From Altererythrobacter sp. Root672 (GTDB lineage Bacteria; Pseudomonadota; Alphaproteobacteria; Sphingomonadales; Sphingomonadaceae), in contig NZ_LMHH01000001.1 of NCBI RefSeq assembly GCF_001427865.1, forward strand, positions 62,001 through 126,000: DNA of 64,000 bases, written 5' to 3'. Below, piece after piece: positions 8,368 through 17,879 of the stretch; positions within the stretch are counted from its first letter, which is position 1, and each line of letters begins with the position of its first letter. Both the position numbers and the translations under genes were made by a program. The notes beneath the pieces are model-generated. The model was not told where the DNA came from. It did no database searches and saw only the letters and a program-made list of their open reading frames with translations.

Positions 8368-9319
8368 CGCCATCCCGGAAGCGCTGATCGAGCGCTTCTC
8401 GGTTACGCTGGGGCGATTGTGGCCCGGTGACGAACGGTTGGGCCTGGCGGTTTCCGGTGGGCCCGACAGCTTGGCGATGCTGTTACTCGCGCAGGCCGCC
8501 GTTCCAGGCCGGTTCGAAGTAGCCTCTGTAGATCACGGCCTGCGACCCGAAGCTGCCGACGAGTGCGCGATGGTGGCGCTGCTCTGCGCGGAGCGGGGCA
8601 TCCCGTGCGAGGTGCTGCGGGTGACTGTCGACGGCGGAAACGTCCAGGCGGCAGCCCGTGAGGCACGCTACCGGGCGCTCGCCGACTGGGCCGATCGTCG
8701 CGGCCTCTCTGCGATCGCCACAGCCCACCATGCGGACGATCAGGCCGAGACGCTGCTTATGCGGCTCAACCGAGGCAGCGGCGTACCCGGCCTTGCAGGC
8801 GTGCGAGAGAGCGGGGCGATGCCGGGAAGTGCGATCCCGCTGATCCGGCCACTGCTGGAGTTCCGGCGCCAAGAGCTTGGGGAAGTCATCGAGTGTGCCG
8901 CTCCCGCCGCCGCTCAGGATCCCAGCAACCTCGACGACAAGTACGATCGCGTCCGCCTGCGCAAGGCTCTTGCGGGGGTCGACTGGCTCGACGTGCCGTC
9001 GCTTGCGCGCTCGGCCACTAACCTGGCTGACGCCGATGAGGCTTTGGCCTGGGCAACCGAGAGAGAATGGTCAGAGCGGGTTGCGGAGAGCCCGGATGAG
9101 CTTCGTTATCTCCGCACGGACGCGCCGCGCGCAATCGTCCTGCGAGTGGCGGGACGGGCAATCGGCGTTCTCGGCGGGCAGGCCAGAGGAAGCGATCTCG
9201 CTCGGCTCATCGAGCGGTTGGAAGCTGGCGGCAGCGGCAACCTCGCAGGTGTCCTAGTGACCGTCGAGCGCGGTCAGTGGGTCTTCCGACCCGAGCCCCC
9301 ACGCGGCGCCAGGCGTTAG
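8333..9319 (+). CDS. tilS: tRNA(Ile)-lysidine synthase TilS
   Basis: 328 residues. The N-type ATP-pyrophosphatase P-loop SGGPDS is at 41-46, followed by VDHGLRPEA, EARYRAL, TAHHADDQAETLLMRL and LIRPLLEFRR, all typical of TilS. The enzyme puts lysidine on C34 of the CAU-anticodon tRNA so that it reads AUA as isoleucine. The start overlaps the preceding gene by 35 nt and has an AAGGAG site. Its stop overlaps the convergent L,D-transpeptidase stop by 4 nt. It is shorter than E. coli TilS (432 aa) because the C-terminal substrate domain is reduced, as is common in this class. Confidence 0.93.
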   Translation: MTAPRARSPAADAIPEALIERFSVTLGRLWPGDERLGLAVSGGPDSLAMLLLAQAAVPGRFEVASVDHGLRPEAADECAMVALLCAERGIPCEVLRVTVDGGNVQAAAREARYRALADWADRRGLSAIATAHHADDQAETLLMRLNRGSGVPGLAGVRESGAMPGSAIPLIRPLLEFRRQELGEVIECAAPAAAQDPSNLDDKYDRVRLRKALAGVDWLDVPSLARSATNLADADEALAWATEREWSERVAESPDELRYLRTDAPRAIVLRVAGRAIGVLGGQARGSDLARLIERLEAGGSGNLAGVLVTVERGQWVFRPEPPRGARR

Positions 9320-9963
9320 GCGAGCGGCGTCCCCACTTCGGCCTTCTTGCCGCGCGTGATGATCACCACGTCGCCCTTGCTGGCCACGTCGAACAGTCGC
9401 GAAACGAATGGGTCCGGGGCGCCGATGCAGCCGTGACTGGCCCATCCGAGTTCGACAGTGGACCCACCGTGGATCGCCACGCCATCGTTGGTCAGGCGCA
9501 TGGTCCAGGGCATCGGCGCGTTGCCGTACTCTTCGGAAACGTTGTGCCGCTCCTTGCTCAGGATCGGAAACACCCCGACCGGAGTCGGATGCTCGTCCGT
9601 GCCGAGCAGGACCGCCGCCGCGCCGATCTCATAGCCGTCGCGGAACACCGAGATGACCCGCGCTTCGAGATCGACCGTCATCACGATCGGGCCTTCAGCG
9701 GGGGCGCCTTCTTCGTTCCAGTGCCACTCGCCGTACTTGATCGGACCTTCGATCGGCAGGACGCGCCGGATGGCGAAGGGGCGCGGGCTCGGCTTGGCAG
9801 CAGGCGTGGCGAGTGCGACTTGCGCGGGCTTCACTGCTTCGACGGTCGGCGCGCTGTTCCGCGCTTCGAGCGTATTGCCGGCGATAATGGCCGAGCCCAG
9901 CAGCACTACGGCCACCACGGTCGTTCCACCGATCCACTTAATCGCCTCGCTCATGCCGCTCAT
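9316..9963 (-). CDS. L,D-transpeptidase (YkuD domain), membrane-anchored
   Basis: 215 residues. An N-terminal membrane anchor (about 10-30) and an Ala/Pro linker precede the YkuD catalytic domain. The active-site signature is complete: AIHGG (His165), then SHGCIGAP with His177 and nucleophile Cys179. Such enzymes make 3-3 crosslinks in peptidoglycan or attach proteins to it, using tetrapeptide donors in the periplasm. The gene is transcribed away from the ED block and stands alone. No LysM domain is present. Confidence 0.9.
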   Translation of the reverse strand: MSGMSEAIKWIGGTTVVAVVLLGSAIIAGNTLEARNSAPTVEAVKPAQVALATPAAKPSPRPFAIRRVLPIEGPIKYGEWHWNEEGAPAEGPIVMTVDLEARVISVFRDGYEIGAAAVLLGTDEHPTPVGVFPILSKERHNVSEEYGNAPMPWTMRLTNDGVAIHGGSTVELGWASHGCIGAPDPFVSRLFDVASKGDVVIITRGKKAEVGTPLA

Positions 9964-10055
9964 ATTGGCGACAATTATGGTTAACGGCTAGCACCGAAAA
10001 CGAGGCGTCCCGCAGCGAGACGCAAGGGTGCCAATGGTTAACGCGCGAAGCGGTT

Positions 10056-12833
10056 TTAGCCGTGCGCGCCGAAGTGGTTGGCGATGGCAGTGGTGATGCG
10101 CAGCGACAGGGCATAGGCGCGGTCGATCGGGTCGATGAAAGCCCTGCGCAGTCCCTCGTAACCTTCGTCCGCGCCTTCTGGATAATCGGTCGGTTCGGCC
10201 AGTTCGAAGTCGCCGATTTTGGGGAAGCTGGTCGGGAACGCCCGGCGCAACTGGGCCAGAGCCTCGTCGATGCGCAGGGTGAAGACCATCTCCAGCACGT
10301 CGTCGCGCGACACGTCGTTGGCGCGGCTGAACGCGGGGACCGAGACCGCGCGGATGAACATGTGCTGGAACAGCGCCAGGCGCAGGGCCTGGCACACGCC
10401 GATCGCGCGGCGGACCGACTCGTGCTGCGAGCGGCTTTCGCCTTCCGGCATCATCGCCAGCAGCCGGTGAAGCTTGAGCGCATCGACCCTGAGGCGAGAG
10501 GCTAGGCGACGAAACACTCCGGCGCGGTCGTCCTTGATCAGGTATTCCGCCAAGGCCTGGCAGGGTTCGGAGAGGTGGCTCTCGGTTCCACGATAGGGGC
10601 GGCTGGCCCAGTAAGCCGAGTTGAACAGTTCGCCGAACGCCGCGACCGTTTTCACGCTGGCGAGCGCGTTGGCGGCCCGGACCAGGCGGATTAGCTGCAT
10701 GCCGCGCTCGCTTGAGGTGAGCAGGGCGGCGATCTCTTCGTAGTTGCCGTCCGCGGCGCTGCCGACCCCGGCGATCACGTTCACGGGATAGCCGAGCTGC
10801 TGCAGGATCGCGTTGTGCGGGATCGCGCGGATCTGCCGCAGGCTCATCTCGCGGTCGGCCGACAAGTCCGACTGGCGGCGCGAGACGCGGCTACCGGTCG
10901 GGTTGAGCAGGCCGAGGCCGAACGCCGTCACGGCGCGCGAATAGGTCCGGCTTTCGAGATGCGAATGCTGATGGTCGCGGATCGCGCGGTAGAAATCGAG
11001 GCTGATATCGATGCGGCGATAGAACGGATCGGGCGGGGCGTCGGCGTCGGTTTCTGCCGGACACAGCTCCGCGATCCGAGTGAGCGTTGCGAGAGCCAGC
11101 TCGGGCGTGGAGAACAGCAGGTAGCCGTCGCCGCCCTGGAAGCTCACCTCGGGCTCAAGCCGGATTCCCGCGCGCACAAACCGACGGCGCGCCCAGGGGC
11201 TGAGCGGCCAATCGAGCCGGTCGGCAAACGAATCCGGGTGGGCGCCGCGGCCCATGCTCTCGCCGTGGGTGTTGAACACAAGCGCGGCTATGTCGCCGAG
11301 ACCGTTGGCCTCCATCGCCTGGGCCAGCCGGCCCTGGAGACGTTCGATGGCAAGGCTCGCCGGGATCTGGCCGACGAAGCGACCTGCATCCGAAAAGCCG
11401 GTCTGGATCGAGACCCGCCCGCGCGCCCGGGCGTAGGTGCGGAACTCCTCCTCTGCGAGCAGAGAGTCGAGAAAACGACCGCCATGTTCGAGCGCAGTTT
11501 CGGTTTCGAACAGGGGTGACAAGTCGACCTTGTCGGCGATGCCGAACAGGCGTGCAAAATAGAGCCCGGCGAGCAGCGTGGCCGGCTCTTCGCACTCCGC
11601 GATCAGCATGCGGATCGGCGCGTCGGCATCGATGTGCTGGAGGATTTGCGCCATCGCCAGGAACTGCCGGATCGCGGTCGAGCTCTCGATCGCGAGCGCG
11701 GCGAAGTTGGACCGCAGCGGCTTGGCCTCCGAGATCGCGCGTCGCAGGTGGACAACCGCGCCCTTGCTCGAAAGGTCCAGCGTGCCTTCCGGGTCGAGCC
11801 GGCGGCGGATCCCGTTGTGAAGCTGCTTGGCATTCACCCGGAAGTGGATCCAACCCATGCCGAGACCATCGGCGCGCATCGCGGCGGCGAGGGTCTTGAG
11901 AGCAATCGCCCTTTCCGCCTCGGCGCTCCGTGCTTCGGCTTCGAGCGCCTCGATGTAACGTACAAGGGACAGGAGCTTGCGCGGATCGTTGGCGGTCAGG
12001 CGGTTGGCGGCGACGGAAAGCGCCGCTGGGTCGGACAAGTCGGCGGCAAAGTCCTTCGCACGGTCAGCGGCATAGCCTGCTGCCGGACGCAGTTCGCCGA
12101 GGAGGACGTGCGCCGGATCGATCGCAGCGAGTGACACAACATAGCGGGCCAGTCGCTCAGCCTTCTCGGCCAGGCGGAAACCGATCGACTGCGCCCAGCC
12201 GATGTCGGTGCGGCCGTCCATGTCATAGCCGACCCAGCTGGCGAACCTGAAGGGCAGCGGAGCGAAGGCGGCCCAGTCGTCGGGCCAGTGCTGCTGAGCG
12301 TGGGTCAACAGTTGCGCGACGATCCGATCGCGGGCGTCCTGCGCGTGAGCGATCGCGCGCATCGCCTGTTCGTGTTCGTAGGCGAGGGTGATCTCCGGGC
12401 GCGCGGCCGGGACCGCGCAGACCGCGGAATCGACCGGTTCGTCGACGCTCGCCGCTTGAGCGACTGCGGCCGATTGCGCGGGGCTCAGCAGGAACGTCGG
12501 GTGCGCGGTGAATACGGCGTGGAGTTGCGGCCGCTCCCAGCGGTTGCGGAACGTGGCGAAGTCTTCGGACCGAAGCGCTGCTGCCAACTCCTCGGCATTG
12601 GCCTCAAAGCTCGCCGGCGCGACCAGGCGGTGCAGGCGCTCGGCCCGGCTCTTGAGAGCGTCGCATTCAAGCTCGGCAATCAGGCGGTCGCAGTCGTCGA
12701 GAGTCAGTTCGCCGCTTTCGAGCAGGCGCGACAGGTCGAGCGAGAGCTGGAAGACCGGATTGAAGAGAGGTGTCTCTTCGGTGCGCAGATGGAGCGTCTG
12801 GATCCGCTCGGTTAGCTCACCGACCGTCTTCAT
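10056..12833 (-). CDS. Phosphoenolpyruvate carboxylase-like protein with altered catalytic motifs
   Basis: 925 residues, close to bacterial PEPC length (about 880-930). PEPC landmarks can be aligned but are changed. TAHPTF (109-114, His111) replaces TAHPTE. TGFSDAGRFVGQ stands where PEPC has GYSDSxKDAG. FNTHGESMGRGAHP replaces FHGRGG-x-GRGG. LRQIRAIPHNAILQQLGYPV precedes the GVG motif, and the end is AHG rather than RNTG. PEPC makes oxaloacetate from PEP and bicarbonate. Here activity is doubtful; a derived or regulatory role is possible. The start at 12833 overlaps the eda stop as ATGA, so it is the last gene of the ED operon. Confidence 0.75.
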   Translation of the reverse strand: MKTVGELTERIQTLHLRTEETPLFNPVFQLSLDLSRLLESGELTLDDCDRLIAELECDALKSRAERLHRLVAPASFEANAEELAAALRSEDFATFRNRWERPQLHAVFTAHPTFLLSPAQSAAVAQAASVDEPVDSAVCAVPAARPEITLAYEHEQAMRAIAHAQDARDRIVAQLLTHAQQHWPDDWAAFAPLPFRFASWVGYDMDGRTDIGWAQSIGFRLAEKAERLARYVVSLAAIDPAHVLLGELRPAAGYAADRAKDFAADLSDPAALSVAANRLTANDPRKLLSLVRYIEALEAEARSAEAERAIALKTLAAAMRADGLGMGWIHFRVNAKQLHNGIRRRLDPEGTLDLSSKGAVVHLRRAISEAKPLRSNFAALAIESSTAIRQFLAMAQILQHIDADAPIRMLIAECEEPATLLAGLYFARLFGIADKVDLSPLFETETALEHGGRFLDSLLAEEEFRTYARARGRVSIQTGFSDAGRFVGQIPASLAIERLQGRLAQAMEANGLGDIAALVFNTHGESMGRGAHPDSFADRLDWPLSPWARRRFVRAGIRLEPEVSFQGGDGYLLFSTPELALATLTRIAELCPAETDADAPPDPFYRRIDISLDFYRAIRDHQHSHLESRTYSRAVTAFGLGLLNPTGSRVSRRQSDLSADREMSLRQIRAIPHNAILQQLGYPVNVIAGVGSAADGNYEEIAALLTSSERGMQLIRLVRAANALASVKTVAAFGELFNSAYWASRPYRGTESHLSEPCQALAEYLIKDDRAGVFRRLASRLRVDALKLHRLLAMMPEGESRSQHESVRRAIGVCQALRLALFQHMFIRAVSVPAFSRANDVSRDDVLEMVFTLRIDEALAQLRRAFPTSFPKIGDFELAEPTDYPEGADEGYEGLRRAFIDPIDRAYALSLRITTAIANHFGAHG

Positions 12834-13441
12834 CGTGACAGCGCCGCCGCTTGCCGGGCCAGTGCCTCGATCTGTTCGAAGCTGGCCCCCGGTTTCACGA
12901 TCCAGCTTCCGCCGACGCAGAGGACCGGTTTGATCGCCAACCAGTCCGGCGCGGTCTCGAGCGTGATCCCGCCCGTCGGGCAGAAGCTGCACTGGGAGAA
13001 CGGAGCGGACAGCGCCTTCAGGGCAGGGGTTCCGCCGGCAGCCGTGGCGGGGAAGAACTTGAAATGGTCGAGCCCGTGATCGAGCCCGCGCATGATATCG
13101 CTGGCCGACGCGATGCCGGGCAGGAACGGCACTTGCCGCTCGATCGCGGCGCTGGCCAAGCGGTCGGTCAGGCCGGGCGAGACGATGAATTCCGAGCCGG
13201 CCTCTATCGCGTCGTCGAGCTCTTGCAGATTGGTGACCGTGCCGGCCCCGACGATGGCGCCGGGAACCTGTTTCATATCGCGGATCGCCTGGAGCCCGGC
13301 CGGAGTGCGCAGTGTCACTTCGAGCACCCGCAGCCCGCCTGCCACCAGTGCTTCGGCCAAACCACGCGCGTCAGTGCCCTCTTCGATCACCAGCACCGGG
13401 ATAACCGGCGATGTCCGCATGATCTGGCCGATCGAACTCAT
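12830..13441 (-). CDS. eda: 2-dehydro-3-deoxyphosphogluconate (KDPG) aldolase
   Basis: 203 residues, normal for Eda. The class I aldolase residues are visible: LEVTLRT (Glu41), IVGAGTVTN, FIVSPGLT, and the Schiff-base lysine in HFKFFPA (Lys128), followed by CPTGGIT. It splits KDPG into pyruvate and glyceraldehyde 3-phosphate, the last step of the Entner-Doudoroff pathway. It overlaps glk by one base (TGATG) and the next gene by four (ATGA), so the whole run is probably one coupled transcript. Confidence 0.96.
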   Translation of the reverse strand: MSSIGQIMRTSPVIPVLVIEEGTDARGLAEALVAGGLRVLEVTLRTPAGLQAIRDMKQVPGAIVGAGTVTNLQELDDAIEAGSEFIVSPGLTDRLASAAIERQVPFLPGIASASDIMRGLDHGLDHFKFFPATAAGGTPALKALSAPFSQCSFCPTGGITLETAPDWLAIKPVLCVGGSWIVKPGASFEQIEALARQAAALSR

Positions 13442-14409
13442 CAGGGATGCTCCGTCAAAAACGCTGCGACCGCGCCGTAGAGGCCCGGCTGGGGGTGGAT
13501 GATAAGCTTCACGGGAATGCCCGACATCATTTGCGTATATCGGCCCTTGAAGCGGAATCGTTCGCCGAAGCCCGATGTTGGCAGCAATTCGCGAAGCCGC
13601 AACCCGAGACCGCCCGCGAGGACGACGGCGCTCGCTCCCTGCGCCAGGGCGTAGTCCCCTGTGACGCTGCCGAGCGACGAGCAGAACCTGTCGACCGCGG
13701 CGGCGGCCAGGCTGTCTTCGCGGGCAATGCCCTTCTGCCAGACCGCCGTGTTGTCGGTCAGGTCGGGGGCGCGGCCTTCGAGGTCGGCGAGGCAGCGGTA
13801 GATTTCCATGATCCCCGGACCCGAATGGACCCGTTCGGTCGAGACCCGCTGGTGCTGGGCGCGCAGCTTGGCGAGAATGCGGTCGTCGATCGAGTCGAGC
13901 GAGGCGAACTCCATGTGGCCGCCTTCGGTCGACTGCACATGATAGCCGCCGGGATAACGGAAGAAGTGCGCCACGCCGAGGCCGGTGCCGGGGCCGATCA
14001 CGCTGATGGTCCCGCTCGTCGGCAGGGGACCTTCGGGGCCGGTGATATGGACGAGTTGATCCTCGGGCACACTCGCCACGGCATGGGCGACGGCGCCGAA
14101 GTCGTTGATCAGGGTCACGGCGTCGATGCCGAGTTGATCGACCAGCCCGTGGGTGTGGAAGATCCAGCTGTTGTTGGTCATCCGGATCGTGTCACCGACG
14201 ATCGGCGCGGCAATGGCGATCGCGGCGGCCCGAGGCAACGTTGTCCCGGATCGCCGTTCGAATTCCTCCCAGGCGGTCTGCAAGCTGGCGTAGTCGCCAG
14301 TCTTCAGCGTGACCGGCTCGCCAACCGAGATCGCCCCGTCGTCGGCGATGGTGGCCAAAGCAAACCGTGCGTGCGTGCCGCCCACATCGAGCGCGACAAT
14401 TTCCCTCAC
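13441..14409 (-). CDS. glk: Glucokinase
   Basis: 322 residues of the bacterial Glk family (hexokinase/ASKHA fold). The phosphate-1 motif DVGGTHARFAL is at the N-terminus. SWIFHTHGLVDQLG and VTLINDFGAVAHAV supply the sugar-binding and catalytic aspartate region. SVIGPGTGLGVA and VQSTEGGHMEF (substrate Glu, His) follow, and the C-terminus has VVLAGGLGLRL. It phosphorylates glucose to glucose 6-phosphate, feeding zwf. It overlaps edd by 4 nt and eda by 1 nt. Confidence 0.95.
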   Translation of the reverse strand: MREIVALDVGGTHARFALATIADDGAISVGEPVTLKTGDYASLQTAWEEFERRSGTTLPRAAAIAIAAPIVGDTIRMTNNSWIFHTHGLVDQLGIDAVTLINDFGAVAHAVASVPEDQLVHITGPEGPLPTSGTISVIGPGTGLGVAHFFRYPGGYHVQSTEGGHMEFASLDSIDDRILAKLRAQHQRVSTERVHSGPGIMEIYRCLADLEGRAPDLTDNTAVWQKGIAREDSLAAAAVDRFCSSLGSVTGDYALAQGASAVVLAGGLGLRLRELLPTSGFGERFRFKGRYTQMMSGIPVKLIIHPQPGLYGAVAAFLTEHP

Positions 14410-16217
14410 AAACCCCCCAAAGCAAGCATGGCGCTGCCGCCCTTTTCAGCTTCATCGGCCCCCAGCCGGAACATGGCGTACAATTCGCGCGCCGTTCCCA
14501 ATTCAACCTCGCGCATGACCGCCGGTTCGCGCCCGACGAGATCGGCCAAGGTCGAAATTTCTCCGCGATTGGCGCAGAGGCGAACCACGTCGCCGTCCTG
14601 CAGATAAGCCAGCGGCCCACCACCTAGCGCCTCCGGGCTGACGTGGATCGCCGCGGGGACTTTGCCGCTGGCGCCCGACATGCGCCCATCGGTGACCAGC
14701 GCCACGCGATAACCGCGATCCTGCAGGACACCGAGCACCGGGGTCAGCTTGTGCAGTTCGGGCATGCCGTTGGCGCGCGGACCCTGAAAGCGCATGACGA
14801 CCACGACATCCCGGTCGAGCTCTCCGGCAGCGAAGGCGTGGGCGACATCTTCCTGCCGTTCGAAGATCCGGCAGGGCGCCTCGATCGTCCAGCGGTCCGG
14901 ATCGACAGCGCTGGTCTTGAACGTGGCCCTGCCTAGATTGCCCTCGACCAAGCGCATGCCGCCATCGGGCATGAACGGGTTCGTGACGGGGCGGAGCATC
15001 TCTTCATCGCCCGACGGACCGGCATCGCGCCAGGCGAGCTGTTCGCCGTCAAGCCACGGTTCCTGGGCATAGGCGCCGAGATCATCGCCGCCGACCGTCA
15101 TGATGTCGCGATGGGCGAGGCCCGCGTCGAGCAGTTCGCGGATCACGAAGCCGATGCCGCCCGCGGCGTGGAAGTGGTTCACGTCGCCAGCGCCATTCGG
15201 ATAGACGCGTGCCAGCAGCGGCACCGCCTGGCTGAGCTCGTCGAGATCGTTCCAGTCGATGATCACGCCGGCCGCCCTGGCGAAGGCAGGGATGTGGATC
15301 GCGTGGTTGGTCGAGCCGCCGGTCGCCAGCAGGCCGACCGCGGCGTTGACCACGGCCTTTTCATCGACGCAGCGCGACAGCGGCCGGTAGTCGTTCCCGC
15401 TCCGAGCGATCTCCGCCAGCCGATGGACCGCGGCGCGGGTCAGGGCCTGGCGCAGGGGCGTGCCGGGATTGACGAAGGCGGCCCCAGGCAAGTGCAGGCC
15501 CATCAGCTCCATCATCATCTGGTTGGAGTTGGCCGTGCCGTAGAAGGTGCAAGTGCCGGGTGAGTGGTAGGACTTGGCCTCGCTATCGAGCAGTTCCGCG
15601 CGGCTCGCCTTGCCTTCGGCATAGAGCTGGCGGACGCGCTGCTTTTCCTTGTTTGCTATCCCGCTCGGCATTGGGCCGGAGGGGATGAACACCGTCGGCA
15701 GCCAGCCGAAGCGCAAGCCGCCGATCAGCAGGCCGGGCACGATCTTGTCGCAAATGCCCAGCATGGCGACGCTGTCGTACATCGCGTGGCTGAGGCCGAC
15801 CGTGGCGGATAGCGCGATCACGTCGCGGCTGAACAGCGACAGCTCCATGCCGTCGGTGCCTTGCGTCACGCCATCGCACATCGCCGGAGTGGCGCCCGCG
15901 ACCTGGCACGTCGCGCCGACTTCACGCGCCCAGACCTTCATCAGCGGCGGATAGGCGCCGTAGGGCTGATGGGCGGAGATCGTGTCGTTGTAGGCCGTGA
16001 TGACGCCGATGTTTGGGCCGCGCCGCGTCGCTATCGAAGCCTTGTCCTGTTCCATCGCGGCAAAGCCGTGCGCGAGGTTTGAGCAGGGGAGGGCGACGTT
16101 GCGATCGGCATGCCGCTCGCCCTCGGCATCCATCAGTTCGAGGTAACGCCGGCGGCTGTTGCGCGAGCGCTCGATGATGCGGTCGGTGACGCGGGAGACC
16201 GTGGGGTGAAGGGTCAT
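14406..16217 (-). CDS. edd: Phosphogluconate dehydratase
   Basis: 603 residues of the IlvD/Edd family. [39 protein letters not shown] (Cys114), [12 protein letters not shown] (Cys156) and a later [18 protein letters not shown] supply the iron-sulfur cysteines. The C-terminus has [23 protein letters not shown]. It dehydrates 6-phosphogluconate to KDPG. The frame is open further upstream, but the ATG at 16217 is chosen: GGGGAGGATTTC directly precedes it and the protein begins as Edd usually does. That Shine-Dalgarno lies inside a REP-like repeat (16219-16365). Confidence 0.96.
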   Translation of the reverse strand: MTLHPTVSRVTDRIIERSRNSRRRYLELMDAEGERHADRNVALPCSNLAHGFAAMEQDKASIATRRGPNIGVITAYNDTISAHQPYGAYPPLMKVWAREVGATCQVAGATPAMCDGVTQGTDGMELSLFSRDVIALSATVGLSHAMYDSVAMLGICDKIVPGLLIGGLRFGWLPTVFIPSGPMPSGIANKEKQRVRQLYAEGKASRAELLDSEAKSYHSPGTCTFYGTANSNQMMMELMGLHLPGAAFVNPGTPLRQALTRAAVHRLAEIARSGNDYRPLSRCVDEKAVVNAAVGLLATGGSTNHAIHIPAFARAAGVIIDWNDLDELSQAVPLLARVYPNGAGDVNHFHAAGGIGFVIRELLDAGLAHRDIMTVGGDDLGAYAQEPWLDGEQLAWRDAGPSGDEEMLRPVTNPFMPDGGMRLVEGNLGRATFKTSAVDPDRWTIEAPCRIFERQEDVAHAFAAGELDRDVVVVMRFQGPRANGMPELHKLTPVLGVLQDRGYRVALVTDGRMSGASGKVPAAIHVSPEALGGGPLAYLQDGDVVRLCANRGEISTLADLVGREPAVMREVELGTARELYAMFRLGADEAEKGGSAMLALGGL

Positions 16218-16218
16218 G

Positions 16219-16365
16219 AAATCCTCCCCGGCACGGGGAGGGGGACCACCCGCAGGGTGGTGGAGGGGCACGGGCGGTGAATCCCACAACGCGAGGTCAG
16301 GAGAAGCCGAGGGTGCCCCTCCACCATGCTCCGCATGGTCCCCCTCCCCCTTCGGGAGAGGATTT
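16219..16365. repeat. REP-like composite palindromic repeat between zwf and edd
   Basis: The zwf-edd spacer is bounded by an inverted pair, AAATCCTC at the left and GAGGATTT at the right. It contains the nested pair GGGGGACCA / TGGTCCCCC and TGGTGGAGGGGCA / TGCCCCTCCACCA. The right half (about 16314-16365) closely resembles part of the repeat at 22306-22493: CCCCTCCACCAT, a short GC-rich stem-loop, then GGTCCCCCTCCCC and GGAGGATT or GAGGATT. Two related copies within 6 kb, both intergenic, indicate a dispersed repeat. Its left end doubles as the edd ribosome-binding site. Confidence 0.75.
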
Positions 16366-16373
16366 CGTTTGCC

Positions 16374-17807
16374 CTATTCATGCCAAGTTACCCCGTCGCG
16401 CTCCGCCAGGGCGATGGCCGCGCTCGGGCCCCAGCTCCCTGCGGCGTAAGGCTTGGGCGTGAGACGCTCTTCTCCCCACAGCTCGCGGATCTTGTCGACC
16501 CAGGACCACTGCGCTTCCACTTCGTCGCGGCGGACGAACAGCGTCTGGTCCATATCGATCAGGTCGAGCAGCAGCCGCTCGTAGGCAATCCGCCGTTCCT
16601 TGCCCGAGAACGCGTCGGGCATGGCGATGTCGAGCGGCACTTCACGTAGCGCGATCCCGTCGCGGTCAAGGCCCGGCACCTTGGCCATCAGCGAGAGCGT
16701 GATGTTCTCTTCCGGCTGGATTCCGATCAGCAGCTTGTTCGGCTTGGTCTGCACGCCCTTGAAGATCGAGTGCGGAACGTCGCGGAACTGCACCAGGATT
16801 TCGGTGACGCGCTTGGGCATGCGCTTGCCAGTGCGAAGGTAGAACGGCACGCCCTTCCAGCGCCAGTTGTCGACGTGGGCCTTGATCGCGACGAAGGTCT
16901 CGGTCTCGCTGTCGCGGCCGAGTTCCTCGTCATAGCCAGGCACGATCTGCGCGCTGACGGCGCCGTCGCGGTACTGGCCGGTTACGCTCTCGCCACGGCC
17001 GACAGGGCGCAGGGCGCGCAGGACTTTGACCTTCTCGTCACGCACGGCTTCGGATTCGAAGCTGCTAGGCGGTTCCATGGCCACCAGGGAAAGCAGCTGG
17101 AGCATGTGGTTCTGCACCATGTCGCGCAGGGCGCCGGTCTGGTCGTAGAAGTCGGCCCGCTTTTCGAGGCCGACGGTCTCGCCGACGGTGATCTGCACGT
17201 GTTCGATATGCTGGGCGTTCCACAGCGGCTCGAACAGGATATTGGCGAAGCGCAGGGCCAGCAGGTTCTGGACGGTTTCCTTGCCCAGATAGTGGTCGAT
17301 GCGGAAAATGCGGCGCTCGGGAAAGGCGCTCGCCACCGCGTCGTTGATCTCGCGGCTCGAGGCGAGGTCGAGGCCGAGCGGCTTTTCGAGCCCGATGCGC
17401 GAGCCTTCACCCGCGAGGCCAGCGGTTTCCAGACCACGGATCGTCGCTTCGAACAGGCTGGGCGCGGTCGACAGGAAGATCGCCACGCGCTTTCCTTCGG
17501 GGCCGACTTTGACCGCGAGTTCCGCGAAGCTGTCCGGGTTGGTGACATCGAGCGGCTGGTAATGGAGCCGGTTGAGGAATTCCGCGATCGGGCCACGACG
17601 CTCTGCCGGAAGGAACTTTTCCAGCGCGGCGCGGGCGAAATTGCGGAACTCGGCGTCGTCCATCGCCGTCCTGGCGGTGCCGATGATCTTCAGGTTCGGA
17701 TCGAGCAGGCCCCCCGCGTTGAGCGCGCAGAGCGATGGTAACAGCATCCGCTGGGCCAGGTCGCCAGTGGCACCGAAAAGCAATAATGTGTCGGCCCTGG
17801 ACTTCAT
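16374..17807 (-). CDS. zwf: Glucose-6-phosphate 1-dehydrogenase
   Basis: 477 residues. The nucleotide-binding motif FGATGDLAQRMLLPSL is near the N-terminus. The active-site motif RIDHYLGKETVQNLLALRFAN, then GYDEELGRDSETETFVAIKA and YLRTGKRMPKRVTEI, identify Zwf. It oxidises glucose 6-phosphate to 6-phosphogluconolactone, the entry to the ED pathway. The start at 17807 (MKSRADTLLLFG) follows GGGAAGG and fits the family; an ATG at 17876 would add 23 atypical residues. It leads the ED gene run, separated from edd by 156 nt that hold a repeat. No 6-phosphogluconolactonase gene is present here. Confidence 0.95.
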   Translation of the reverse strand: MKSRADTLLLFGATGDLAQRMLLPSLCALNAGGLLDPNLKIIGTARTAMDDAEFRNFARAALEKFLPAERRGPIAEFLNRLHYQPLDVTNPDSFAELAVKVGPEGKRVAIFLSTAPSLFEATIRGLETAGLAGEGSRIGLEKPLGLDLASSREINDAVASAFPERRIFRIDHYLGKETVQNLLALRFANILFEPLWNAQHIEHVQITVGETVGLEKRADFYDQTGALRDMVQNHMLQLLSLVAMEPPSSFESEAVRDEKVKVLRALRPVGRGESVTGQYRDGAVSAQIVPGYDEELGRDSETETFVAIKAHVDNWRWKGVPFYLRTGKRMPKRVTEILVQFRDVPHSIFKGVQTKPNKLLIGIQPEENITLSLMAKVPGLDRDGIALREVPLDIAMPDAFSGKERRIAYERLLLDLIDMDQTLFVRRDEVEAQWSWVDKIRELWGEERLTPKPYAAGSWGPSAAIALAERDGVTWHE

Positions 17808-17879
17808 TGACTCACAACCTTCCCCCAACTTGTGCGAGACCTTCGCTGCACTGCGATAGCAGATGGTTTGGGCCAAAGG

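Noticed and set aside
12834-12992. Longer start for the PEP-carboxylase-like gene
   Set aside because: The added residues fall within eda in another frame and have no PEPC similarity; the ATGA overlap at 12833 is a normal coupled start.
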